NCBI GenBank assembly: GCA_964479405.1
Contig: CAYZMA010000016.1
Location: 1-21,734, forward strand
DNA: 21,734 nt
Origin: JAMCZU01 sp964479405
GTDB taxonomy: Bacteria; Patescibacteriota; UBA1384; UBA12157; JAENIV01
Direction: 5' to 3'
Both the position numbers and the translations under genes were made by a program. Positions 14,505 through 21,734 of the stretch are shown here, one piece after another; within the stretch, counting starts at the first letter, position 1; each line of letters starts with the position of its first letter. The notes beneath the pieces were generated by a model that saw only the letters and a list, made by a program, of their open reading frames with translations, made no database searches and was not told the origin of the DNA.

Positions 14505-15663
14505 TTTTTTCTCCTTTCATTTTCGTTTCTAGCCAAACACATAATTGTTCTTGAATGGCGTGTGTAATTCTTTCTTCTTCTTCGGCTGTTAACGGTTGAA
14601 TATTCGCCCATTCTTCTGGCACTTCTTTCATCGGTCGGGATGGCAATTTAACAAATTCTTCCGCTTGCCGAGTGGCATAAAGATGACCATGAGCATGCCA
14701 ATTTGGTGCTCCACTTTCCCATTTTTTCTCTGAAGTCCTTTTTGAATCCCCAACATCATTTCCTTGATAATCTACTTCACGCCCACCCACTTGTTCAGAA
14801 ACCGGATCTAGTGGTTTGAACCCCCAATTGCCACTGTAATGAATTTCTGGATTAAAGAAATTTAATTCTTTTGCAATTTTTTCAGTACCGAGCAAAATTG
14901 CACTTGATTCGGCCATTCCTTGGATAAATACCGGTTCCTCTTGTTCTTTTAGATTAGGAGTTTTCCACATTTTGGCTATGCCCTTATCGGTAAATTGCGA
15001 CCAATATTTTTCCCGAGCATGGCACACTAAGTGTAAGCCATTAAGATGGGGATTCTGAACTATAACCAAATCAAACTTTTCGTTCATCCAAATAAGTTTC
15101 TCCTGCCATGGATCTGGTCGATTAAGCCAATGATCTTTTTCTACCTGAAATTCCGGTTCTTCCGGTTTAATTTCTTTGATTCCATCTGGAAACAGAGTTA
15201 AATCTTGAGCTTCTTTTCCCCAAAATGGTAGATATTTCCGAAATAATTCAGCAACTTTAGGATCAACCTTCTGTGATTCATATTTTTTTCTTTCTTCAGG
15301 CATTCTTAAATTAACCGGTTTTCCCCACGCTTCTTTTGAATTAGGATTTCGACCAAAAACATTTACTCCATTATCAGCACCATGCACACTATTTAGTTGA
15401 ATATTTGCCCAATAATCCGGGGTGAAACGACTTTCGGCCATTGCCTTAGCAACAGCAAGAGCATAATATACTGAACGAACTAGCTCGATTCCATTCGCAT
15501 CTTCGTCGTGACTCAGTTCTTGTCCATTATCAACTGTAATTTGCCAGCCTTCTTTAGGATCAATAGCTGGGTTTTCTGGCAAAGTTAACCTTAATTTTCC
15601 ATCAGAAAAAAGCTCGTGTTGTTCAATAAGCGTCTCTTTATTAGAAGATAACTGTTCAGACAT
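14497..15663 (-). CDS. Diverged HIT-superfamily protein (GalT/Ap4A-hydrolase-like)
   Basis: 388 residues, not a named family I recognise. Near the C-terminus GAPNWHAHGHLYATR (about 318-332) contains H-x-H-x-H as in the HIT active site, preceded by the helix AESSAILLGTEKIAKELNFF and IHYSGNWG, the usual HIT order. A second, degenerate HIT-like half lies at about 60-125, with VHGADNGVNVFGRNP and AWGKPVNL. VIVQNPHLNGLHLV (about 201-214) resembles the first strand pair of a HIT fold. A two-half arrangement is what GalT shows. It may cleave or transfer nucleotides on sugar phosphates; this is inference. The start at 15663 (MSEQL) has GGAGG 5 nt upstream; the ATG at 15675 does not. Confidence 0.68.
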   Translation of the reverse strand: MSEQLSSNKETLIEQHELFSDGKLRLTLPENPAIDPKEGWQITVDNGQELSHDEDANGIELVRSVYYALAVAKAMAESRFTPDYWANIQLNSVHGADNGVNVFGRNPNSKEAWGKPVNLRMPEERKKYESQKVDPKVAELFRKYLPFWGKEAQDLTLFPDGIKEIKPEEPEFQVEKDHWLNRPDPWQEKLIWMNEKFDLVIVQNPHLNGLHLVCHAREKYWSQFTDKGIAKMWKTPNLKEQEEPVFIQGMAESSAILLGTEKIAKELNFFNPEIHYSGNWGFKPLDPVSEQVGGREVDYQGNDVGDSKRTSEKKWESGAPNWHAHGHLYATRQAEEFVKLPSRPMKEVPEEWANIQPLTAEEEERITHAIQEQLCVWLETKMKGEKIG

Positions 15664-15680
15664 AGTAACCTCCATTTTAT

Positions 15681-16943
15681 TTAACGATAATCCAATTTCT
15701 TGGACCTAACTTCAACTTTTTCTCTATTTATATCAATGTAAGGCAAATTTTTACCTAGACATTGATTTTTTTGAGCATTTTTATATGCCGTTTCGTAGTA
15801 ACTAATAAACCTCTTTGCAATTATTTCCCAATCAAATTTTTCTTCCACCGTTCGTCGTGCTTCCAGACCCATTTTTTCCTGCAATTTTTCATTTTTTAAT
15901 ATTAAATTAACCGCTTTTGCAATCGCTTTGGCACTGCGCGCTCGAACCAAAAAACCATTAACATTATCCTTCACAGCCAAGGGGATACCACCTTTATTAG
16001 AAGCAACTACCGGGGTTGAAGATGACATGGCTTCCAAGACAACCAGACCCAATGGTTCATCCCAAATTGACGGCACAACCACCACATCCGCTCGAGCATA
16101 AAATTCTTTTAATTCATTGACATATTCTTTACCAAAATAACCAAGAAAATGAACATTCTTAAGCTTTAATCCCTTGGTAAGCTCCATTAATTGCTTTTTC
16201 TCATCTCCTCCGCCTAAAATAAAAATTTCCGCTTTAATTTTAGGAGCGGCCTTAATCAGATACTTAACTCCTTTGGGTTTTGTTAATTTACCAGAGAAAA
16301 TGACAACTTTTTTATCTGTTAAATTGTATTTTTTATCGATAATTTTTATCTTTTCCGGTCTTAACCAGCCTTGTAAATCTACTCCACCAGTTATAACACG
16401 AGTTTTTTTAAGATATTTTTTTGAAAAAATCTTTAAAAGCCATTTTCTAGTATCACCAGAAACACATACTATAACATGAGCACGGCACAAAGCATCTTTG
16501 GTTAAAGCAAAATATCTTTTATCTAAACTAACATTTAGAAGATCTGTTCCATGAGAAGTTACAAGATAAGGAATACCATAAATAGCTTTAATATAATTTG
16601 CCATCCACAATAACATTGAAGCATGTTGAACATGAATCATATCTGGCTTAAATTCTTCAACAGCTTTTCTAATAACTTGCCAAAAAGCTTCTGTCACCTT
16701 TGTAATTTCAGAACTTGTAAGCTCTGAATATTTTTTACAATTTGGCCATTCAGGATGACCAGTAAAAGCAACTTTAAAAGGAAGGGAAACATTAAAAATT
16801 CTCACGCCTTTCAATTTCTTTTCTTCAGGACAAACGATTGCAACTTGTTCACCCAGATCAACTAATTTTTCAGACAATTTCCTTGTATAAGTTCCGCTAC
16901 CAGAACCCCACAAAGGAAACATTAGTAATTGTAGGATTTTCAT
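15681..16943 (-). CDS. GT4 glycosyltransferase A
   Basis: GT-B fold, family GT4, 420 residues, of a different subgroup from genes B to E. Gly-rich loop GSGSGTYTR (13-21), acceptor-domain TSHGTDLLN (129-137), donor-domain SGKLTKPKG (217-225, with Lys in place of the usual Arg) and complete E-x7-E in DEPLGLVVLE (Glu296 and Glu304). A basic C-terminal extension (NREKVEVRSKKLDYR) follows the last helix. No signal peptide or membrane helix is seen. The ATG has AAAGG a few bases upstream. It sits between galT and the HIT-like gene and could use the sugar nucleotide made by galT; acceptor unknown. Confidence 0.9.
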   Translation of the reverse strand: MKILQLLMFPLWGSGSGTYTRKLSEKLVDLGEQVAIVCPEEKKLKGVRIFNVSLPFKVAFTGHPEWPNCKKYSELTSSEITKVTEAFWQVIRKAVEEFKPDMIHVQHASMLLWMANYIKAIYGIPYLVTSHGTDLLNVSLDKRYFALTKDALCRAHVIVCVSGDTRKWLLKIFSKKYLKKTRVITGGVDLQGWLRPEKIKIIDKKYNLTDKKVVIFSGKLTKPKGVKYLIKAAPKIKAEIFILGGGDEKKQLMELTKGLKLKNVHFLGYFGKEYVNELKEFYARADVVVVPSIWDEPLGLVVLEAMSSSTPVVASNKGGIPLAVKDNVNGFLVRARSAKAIAKAVNLILKNEKLQEKMGLEARRTVEEKFDWEIIAKRFISYYETAYKNAQKNQCLGKNLPYIDINREKVEVRSKKLDYR

Positions 16944-16965
16944 TTATACCTTTCCCCGCTCCTGT

Positions 16966-17943
16966 TTAAACCTTCTTTAAAAATTGAGCCGCTAATTCCG
17001 GTGAGACTACATCAATAACAATACCCGAACCCATTTCGTAACCACCAAATTTAGAAACTCTGGGCGCAATTTCCAAATGCCAATGATAATATTCGTCAAG
17101 ATGATCTTTTTTAACCGGACTCGTATGAACCCACCAGTTAAGCGGTGGGGACTTTAAGGACGCATTAAGCTTTGACAGACAATCATAAACTATTCTACCC
17201 ATATTTTCAAGCTCTCCTTGGGAAATCTCTTCAAAAAAGGGCGAATGTTTTTTTGGCAGGACCCAAATTTCAAATGGAAATCGAGAGGCAAAAAAAGTAA
17301 AAGCAACAAAATCTTCGTTTTCCGAGACAAGACGACAATTCTGTTTTTTTTCTTCCTCAATCATGGCGCAAAAAACACATTTACCTTTATCTACGAAAAA
17401 CTTTTTTGAACCGGCTAATTCATCTTCAATTAAATTAGGAATAATTGAAGAAGCAAAAAATTGCGAATGGGGATGCTCAATGGAAGCGGCCGCTTCCGGA
17501 CCCAAATTATGAATCGGCATGGCATATTCAATGACCGCATTTTTTTTCCAAAATAAATATCTATTTTTATAAACACCAAATAGCTCTGTCAGTGGCTCCC
17601 AACCGCCTTCATAAACTTCTGTTTGGTGATCTTTAAAAATAATTACTTCATGACCACCAATTGATTTGGTAGAAAAATAAAAATCGTCGCTTTCATTAAT
17701 TACCTCTTCATTAGAATCATCAAAAGCCGGATATTTATTAGGAATAGTGTAAATATGCTCTGTTTCAGCATCTTTGATTGAAAATTCGTAAGCGCTTTTA
17801 GGGTTAGACAAGCAAAAAGGACATTCGCCATCCATATGCCTTTTCGGCGCCGATGCCATGACAAAATCTTCAGGCCTTTTCGCCCGTTCTGGGGCAATCA
17901 CTACCCATTTACCAGTTATAATGTTTTGTCTAAGTTTTGCCAA
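16966..17943 (-). CDS. galT: Galactose-1-phosphate uridylyltransferase (GalT-type nucleotidyltransferase)
   Basis: Transfers a nucleotidyl group between hexose 1-phosphates through a covalent His intermediate. The active site EHPHSQ is at 156-161, where classical GalT has HPHGQ; the Ser variant is common in archaeal and CPR-type enzymes, so substrate specificity is open. Zinc-ligand pairs CPFC (41-44) and CVFC (189-192), and the second-half HWH (287-289), complete the two HIT-like halves. Length 325 fits. The start is TTG 17943 with AGGAGG 5 nt upstream, 9 nt after ruvC. It opens the sugar operon. The product could feed glgA and the GT4 enzymes. Confidence 0.88.
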   Translation of the reverse strand: MAKLRQNIITGKWVVIAPERAKRPEDFVMASAPKRHMDGECPFCLSNPKSAYEFSIKDAETEHIYTIPNKYPAFDDSNEEVINESDDFYFSTKSIGGHEVIIFKDHQTEVYEGGWEPLTELFGVYKNRYLFWKKNAVIEYAMPIHNLGPEAAASIEHPHSQFFASSIIPNLIEDELAGSKKFFVDKGKCVFCAMIEEEKKQNCRLVSENEDFVAFTFFASRFPFEIWVLPKKHSPFFEEISQGELENMGRIVYDCLSKLNASLKSPPLNWWVHTSPVKKDHLDEYYHWHLEIAPRVSKFGGYEMGSGIVIDVVSPELAAQFLKKV

Positions 17944-17952
17944 ATTAGCCTC

Positions 17953-18471
17953 CTAAACTATTTTATCTTCTTCAATATATTTATGATAACGAGCCATGGC
18001 TACTGCTAAAGCGTCAGCCGCATCATCAAAACCATCTTTTTTACCAGAACTAATACCCCGTTGTGGATTTAAAGCTTTAATTACTTCTTCCATCACTTGC
18101 TTTTTATCGGATCGGCCATAACCTGTTACAGCCAGTTTAACTTGCATCGGCGTATATTCATAAGTTTGCAAAGCTAATTCTGATTTGGCGCAAGCAAGTA
18201 AAATTACCCCTCGAGCTTCGGAAATTTTCATGACCGTTTTTTGATTATTAAACATAAACAACAATTCCAAGGAAACTTGATCGGGCTTGTAGCGGTCTAT
18301 TAAACTAATTATATCATTAAAAACACGATTCAAGCGCTCACAATCGCGCATTAATTTATCAGTTTCAATACAACCGTGAGCCACCCAAGAGAGTGAGCCA
18401 TCTTTTTCTAAAACATCAATCACACCCCAACCGCACCTGGCACTACCCGGATCAATTCCTAAAATTCTCAT
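17953..18471 (-). CDS. ruvC: Holliday-junction resolvase RuvC
   Basis: Dimeric endonuclease that cuts Holliday junctions within the RuvABC resolvasome. The four catalytic acids are visible: Asp7 (GIDPGS), Glu69 (LELLFMF), Asp150 and Asp153 (DDAADALA). 172 residues, normal for the family. Asn-Asn-Gln-Lys in FMFNNQKTVMKISEARG occupies the usual DNA-contacting segment. GAGG lies 4 nt before the ATG. yebC-ruvC is a common pair in bacteria and is seen here with a 56-nt gap; ruvA and ruvB do not follow directly, since galT comes next. Confidence 0.95.
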   Translation of the reverse strand: MRILGIDPGSARCGWGVIDVLEKDGSLSWVAHGCIETDKLMRDCERLNRVFNDIISLIDRYKPDQVSLELLFMFNNQKTVMKISEARGVILLACAKSELALQTYEYTPMQVKLAVTGYGRSDKKQVMEEVIKALNPQRGISSGKKDGFDDAADALAVAMARYHKYIEEDKIV

Positions 18472-18479
18472 AATACCTC

Positions 18480-18551
18480 ACTAATAACGAATTTTATCTA
18501 ATAACTAATACTATTAATACTTATTCGTTATTCGTTTTGATTAGTTATTAG
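18480..18551. repeat. Interleaved AT-rich inverted repeats at the yebC-ruvC junction
   Basis: Two perfect inverted repeats cross each other. AATAACGAAT (18483-18492) pairs with ATTCGTTATT (18523-18532), and CTAATAACTAAT (18498-18509) pairs with ATTAGTTATTAG (18540-18551). Their order a-b-a'-b' is that of a pseudoknot or of mutually exclusive stems. ACTAATAAC (18480-18488) can also pair with GTTATTAGT (18543-18551). The repeat supplies the last residues of YebC. Confidence 0.6.
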
Positions 18552-19265
18552 TGTGGCATTAGTAAAAACTGCTGTTACGTCGTCTAAATTTTCCAAGGCA
18601 TCCATTAAATTTAAGATTTTTTCCGCCTCAATTTTTTCGGAAATTTCAATTAAAGTTTTTGGCTCCCAAGTAAGCGACGGCTCGCGCACAACAACACCGT
18701 CTTTTTCAAGTGAGCGTTTAACATTTTCCAATTCGCGCGGATCGGTATAAACTAATAACACATTATCAACCTCTTCCAAATCTCTGGCGCCAGCGTCAAT
18801 AACTTTTAATTCTAAATCTTCATGATTTTGATCCGCCAGATCAATTAAAAGCTTGCCCATCCGCTCAAATTGATAAGTAATCGCCCCAGAACTAGCCAAT
18901 TTTCCACCCACTTTAGTTAAAACATTTTTAATTTCCGAATTGGTTCTATTACGATTATCGGTAGCTGCGGAAATTATTATGCCGATGCCTCCATGACCAA
19001 TAGCTTCGTAAAGAACTTCTTCAACTTGAGCGCCCGTTACTTCACCGGTGCCTCGTTTAATTGCCCTCTGGATATTTTCTTTGGGCATATTAGCAGTACG
19101 AGCTTTTTCAATTGTCATTTTCAGAGAAAAATTGGTATTCGGGTCGCCACCGCTACGAGCGGCAATAATTATAGCATTTGTTAATTTTGAAAAAGCCGCC
19201 CCGCGCTTAACATCGGCTGTGCCTTTTTGCCGTTTAATTTGCGACCATTTAGAATGCCCTGACAT
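18528..19265 (-). CDS. yebC: YebC/TACO1-family protein
   Basis: A conserved cytosolic protein long annotated as a transcriptional regulator; TACO1/YebC members are now tied to ribosome function on difficult sequences such as polyproline. The full signature MSGHSKWSQIKRQKGTADVK starts at 19265, where AGGAG lies 8 nt upstream. The longer frame from 19289 adds eight hydrophobic residues outside the family and is rejected. 245 residues, three-domain family length. AISAATDNRNRTNSEIKNVL-type core motif is present (IIISAATDNRNRTNSEIK). The C-terminus TLITNQNE lies in the repeat at 18480-18551. First gene of the long ruvC/galT/GT/recG run. Confidence 0.95.
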   Translation of the reverse strand: MSGHSKWSQIKRQKGTADVKRGAAFSKLTNAIIIAARSGGDPNTNFSLKMTIEKARTANMPKENIQRAIKRGTGEVTGAQVEEVLYEAIGHGGIGIIISAATDNRNRTNSEIKNVLTKVGGKLASSGAITYQFERMGKLLIDLADQNHEDLELKVIDAGARDLEEVDNVLLVYTDPRELENVKRSLEKDGVVVREPSLTWEPKTLIEISEKIEAEKILNLMDALENLDDVTAVFTNATLITNQNE

Positions 19266-19284
19266 AAGTAAAACTCCTGAAATT

Positions 19285-19313
19285 AGCATACCTTAAATAG
19301 AAGATATAAACAA
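19285..19313 (-). promoter_or_regulatory. Possible promoter of the yebC-led operon
   Basis: On the minus strand TTGTTT (19308-19313) and TATGCT (19285-19290) are 17 bp apart. Both match consensus only moderately (3/6 and 4/6). The placement, 20 nt upstream of the yebC start and after the repeat at 19340-19405, is sensible. Confidence 0.3.
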
Positions 19314-19339
19314 GATAAATTTAGTTTTAATATTATCGT

Positions 19340-19405
19340 GTCATTGCGAGGCCGAGGGCCGCGGCAATCTTCTAAAATAGATTGCTTCGCTTTGCTCGCA
19401 ATGAC
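19340..19405. repeat. GTCATTGCGAG palindromic repeat
   Basis: A 66-bp unit with perfect 11-bp ends, GTCATTGCGAG (19340-19350) and CTCGCAATGAC (19395-19405), and an inner AATCT/AGATT pair (19365-19369 and 19378-19382). It sits 15 nt beyond the stop of the MBL-fold gene and could also act as a 3' stem for that transcript. Elements with CATTGCGAG ends are widespread dispersed repeats in bacterial genomes; I recognise the type but did not search. Confidence 0.75.
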
Positions 19406-19420
19406 TAAAATTATTACTTT

Positions 19421-20278
19421 TTATTTTACCCAATACCCCTCACCGTCGGAGGTAATTTCAATTGTGCCGTTTTGGTCGGTGCGATAGATACGGACGGCAT
19501 ATTGTTTGAGTAAATTAATAACGCTTGGAGCCGGATGACCATAAGTATTTTTTTTGCCTACTTCTATTACAGCTATCGCCGGACGAATAACTTTCAAAAT
19601 ATCTTCACTTAATCCATTACTTGAACCGTGGTGTGCTACTTTTAAAACCGTCGCAAAAAGATTTTGACTAAGAATTTTTGTTTGAGCATCTTTTTCTAAA
19701 TCACCCATATACAAAACTGAGAATTTTTTATAATCCAAACGATTGACAATTGAAGCATTGTTTAAATTATCTATTTTTTTATTTTCAAGAGGCGAGAGGG
19801 GATACAAAATTGAAATTTTTGCCTCGCCAAAATTTTTACTCTCCCCTGCTTTAACAATTTTATCAGGAATTTGTTTAGCGGAAATTTCACTTCGCCAATT
19901 GTCGTAGGTAGCCGAAGGGTAATCCACCCCAGTTTCCCAAACTTCATCAACTTTGAATCTGTTGATAACTTCCAATAAACCAGTTAAATGATCGGCATGC
20001 GGATGAGACAAAATAACTAAATTAATTTCTCGATCGCCAAAATCCATTACTTTGCCAAGTTCATTTAAAACACTTGTGTCCGGTCCGCCATCAATTAAAA
20101 TATCTTGCCCTGACGGGGTTTTAATGTATTCGCTGTCACCTTGACCAACATTTAAAAAATAAATTTTAAGATTGTTGGATGAAGCTTCGGGACGAGAATA
20201 ATTACTAACTAAAAAAACAAAAATGACAATTACAAAAATACTGGCAATAAATTGAAGATTACGTTTTAAGTGGTTCAT
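19421..20278 (-). CDS. Stand-alone ComEC C-terminal metallo-beta-lactamase-fold hydrolase
   Basis: 285 residues: one N-terminal membrane anchor (about 11-26, IASIFVIVIFVFLVSN region) and a metallo-beta-lactamase fold like that at the C-terminus of ComEC/Rec2. The first motifs are FLNVGQGDS (41-49) and the metal-binding SHPHADH (91-97), followed by YMGDLEKDA, KVAHHGSSNG and TYGHPAPSVI. In ComEC this domain is proposed to degrade the non-transforming DNA strand. Here it is a separate gene overlapping the channel gene by 20 nt. AAGGGA lies 7 nt before its ATG. The anchor suggests an extracytoplasmic active site next to the channel. Confidence 0.88.
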   Translation of the reverse strand: MNHLKRNLQFIASIFVIVIFVFLVSNYSRPEASSNNLKIYFLNVGQGDSEYIKTPSGQDILIDGGPDTSVLNELGKVMDFGDREINLVILSHPHADHLTGLLEVINRFKVDEVWETGVDYPSATYDNWRSEISAKQIPDKIVKAGESKNFGEAKISILYPLSPLENKKIDNLNNASIVNRLDYKKFSVLYMGDLEKDAQTKILSQNLFATVLKVAHHGSSNGLSEDILKVIRPAIAVIEVGKKNTYGHPAPSVINLLKQYAVRIYRTDQNGTIEITSDGEGYWVK

Positions 20279-21557
20279 TTTGATTTTCCCTTTTTGATTC
20301 GTAAATCCAAAATGCGATTAGGCAGTAAAAAATTGTCATCCACCACCAACTGGTGGTTTTTATTTCCAAACTAGCCCATGAAATCTTAGAAAAGCTTTCA
20401 ACCACTACTATTATATACTTTAATAAAAACCAGCCAATGTATCCTACGACTTGTCCCAAAATTCCCCACACTAATCCGCCTATACCAATCGCAAAGACAG
20501 CTAACATAGATAATGGAATAAGCCATAAAATCAAGATATTAACAATTGGCGAGACAACGCTGACGCGACCAAAATAATAAATTAAGATTGGTAAAACCGC
20601 AATTTGCGCTCCTAAAGTTTCCGCCAAAGTTAATTTCCAAAATTTTGGCAACCATTTAATAATCTTTAAATTACTTATTGGTCCCGAGAGATAAACCAGT
20701 CCCGCAAAAGCTAAAAAAGAAAGCTGGAAAGAAATATCAAATTTTAAAGCATAAGGATTAAAAAGCAAAATAAGAGAGGCGACAAGTAAAAGTAAAATGA
20801 GCATATTAATCCGTCTTCCTTCAAATTGACCCAGAGCCACCAACCCGGCCAAAAGTCCGGCGCGCACTACCGAAGCGGAAGCACCAGTCATAACCACAAA
20901 ACCTAAAATAACAATCAGTGAACCCCAAAATTTAAGTTTTTGAGATAAAATTCCTAAAAGCAATCCAATATAAATAATCATAATTGTCACATTATAACCG
21001 GAAACTGCGACAATGTGAGTGGTACCAGTCCGATTAAAATCACTCATTAAAGAATCGGGCATATTTCTTTTTGAGCCTAAAACCAGCCCGGCGGCAAAAG
21101 AAGCATATGGCTCGCTCAAACTTCGGTTCAAAGACTCTTCAAACTTGTCGCGGATTTGATAGGTTTTTTTGGTTAGGATATTGCCACTTTGACCGTTTTT
21201 TTCAATTACTTCCGGATTATAGATAACCCCTAAAATTCCTTGATGAAAATAATAATTATTTGGTTCTTTCAAAACTCCTTTTATTTTAAGCTTGTCGCCG
21301 TATTGATATTCAGGGTAGCGACTGACAAAAATTTGGATTTTGGTATTTTGAAAGCCAACGACATATCGGGCGCCACTACTTAAAAAATCAGGATGGCCAA
21401 TAATTTGCCCTTCAAATTGTAAATATTCATTTAATGGTAAGGCAATGGCTTTTTGATGGTTGTCCCAAAGGCGGTAAAAACTTAAACCCAAGAATAAACC
21501 AATTAAAATAAATATATAAAATCGCAAAATAAAATCTTGCCAAAATAAAATTAGCAT
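20259..21557 (-). CDS. comEC: ComEC/Rec2 DNA-uptake channel (OB and Competence domains), N-terminus longer or incomplete
   Basis: Polytopic membrane protein that passes single-stranded DNA across the inner membrane in transformation. An N-terminal helix is followed by the DUF4131/OB-like region (about 44-130, FEGQIIGHPDFLSS onward) and the Competence domain with FAAGLVLGSKRNMPD and THIVAVSGYNVTIM (about 181-194), then many membrane helices. The MBL domain is encoded separately. The first ATG is at 21557, but the same frame is open to 21698 and encodes hydrophobic sequence (SRSKFTIGILAGFIVGIFL and WWLVGATLGFFIM). Those are two more membrane segments expected for ComEC. No ATG/GTG/TTG precedes them, so the true start is unresolved near the window edge. 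Confidence 0.9.
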   Translation of the reverse strand: MLILFWQDFILRFYIFILIGLFLGLSFYRLWDNHQKAIALPLNEYLQFEGQIIGHPDFLSSGARYVVGFQNTKIQIFVSRYPEYQYGDKLKIKGVLKEPNNYYFHQGILGVIYNPEVIEKNGQSGNILTKKTYQIRDKFEESLNRSLSEPYASFAAGLVLGSKRNMPDSLMSDFNRTGTTHIVAVSGYNVTIMIIYIGLLLGILSQKLKFWGSLIVILGFVVMTGASASVVRAGLLAGLVALGQFEGRRINMLILLLLVASLILLFNPYALKFDISFQLSFLAFAGLVYLSGPISNLKIIKWLPKFWKLTLAETLGAQIAVLPILIYYFGRVSVVSPIVNILILWLIPLSMLAVFAIGIGGLVWGILGQVVGYIGWFLLKYIIVVVESFSKISWASLEIKTTSWWWMTIFYCLIAFWIYESKRENQNEPLKT

Positions 21558-21734
21558 AATAAAAAATCCCAGTGTGGCACCAACAAGCCACCAAGGATCA
21601 ATTTTTGTTAGATCGCTTAAAAAAATACCAACAATAAAACCAGCCAGAATTCCAATTGTAAATTTTGATCTACTGATTGGAGGCCGTTGAATAAAGCTTT
21701 AATTTACTCAAACTAAGATGCGTTTTGGGTAAAT
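21558..21734 (-). other. Upstream part of comEC and window edge
   Basis: From 21558 to 21698 the comEC frame stays open and coding-like; TAA closes it at 21699-21701. The last 33 bases show no ribosome site or ATG in any minus-strand frame. A short TTG-started frame exists in another frame. Either a non-standard (ATT-type) start is used, or a frameshift or junction lies near 21690. Confidence 0.55.

Noticed and set aside
19266..19289. Eight-residue N-terminal extension of YebC
   Set aside because: The family begins MSGHSKW and a good AGGAG lies inside the proposed extension, 8 nt before that ATG.

Overview
The window is AT-rich and densely packed, and it is most likely a chromosomal fragment from a Candidate Phyla Radiation (Patescibacteria, Parcubacteria-like) bacterium. 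The evidence is indirect: low GC, tiny intergenic gaps, a ComEC split into two overlapping genes, a SLBB-less ComEA, small lineage-type membrane proteins, and several families of palindromic repeats. TGA is used as a stop (recG and the HIT-like gene), so the code is the standard bacterial one, not the UGA-glycine code of Gracilibacteria. No rRNA or ribosomal protein gene is present, so the placement is an inference.

Left part (1-3704). comM (minus strand) loses its C-terminus at position 50, where a foreign sequence with a perfect hairpin begins; this looks like the end of an IS200/IS605-type element. Next is an intact REP-associated tyrosine transposase flanked by two hairpins related by compensatory base changes. 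An ankyrin-repeat gene follows, with its own terminator, promoter and operator-like inverted repeat. A 365-base gene-free stretch (2687-3051) holds nested inverted repeats. Two small membrane-protein genes on the plus strand follow; they are the only plus-strand genes.

Middle (3707-7513, minus strand). In transcription order: recG, comEA, tRNA-Leu(UAG), a dodecin-like gene, an overlooked 51-codon gene that overlaps miaA, and miaA. recG carries an in-frame palindromic insertion that adds about 11 residues.

Glycan locus (7517-17943, minus strand). In transcription order: galT, GT4-A, a diverged HIT-superfamily protein, GT4-B, GT4-C, a GT5 glycogen/starch-synthase-like gene, GT4-D, GT4-E, and an APH-fold kinase. 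Gaps are 3-24 nt or short overlaps. B, C, D and E look like tandem paralogues. Together these could form a kinase, nucleotidyl-transfer and glycosyl-transfer module making a glucan or surface glycan. The locus sits between ruvC-yebC upstream and recG-comEA downstream, so DNA-repair and sugar genes may be co-transcribed.

Right end (19421-21734, minus strand). A stand-alone metallo-beta-lactamase-fold ComEC C-terminal domain overlaps the ComEC membrane channel gene. The reading frame of the channel gene continues past its first ATG towards the window edge. With comM and comEA, the window holds several natural-competence genes. Several start codons were reassigned from Shine-Dalgarno evidence; these are given per gene.
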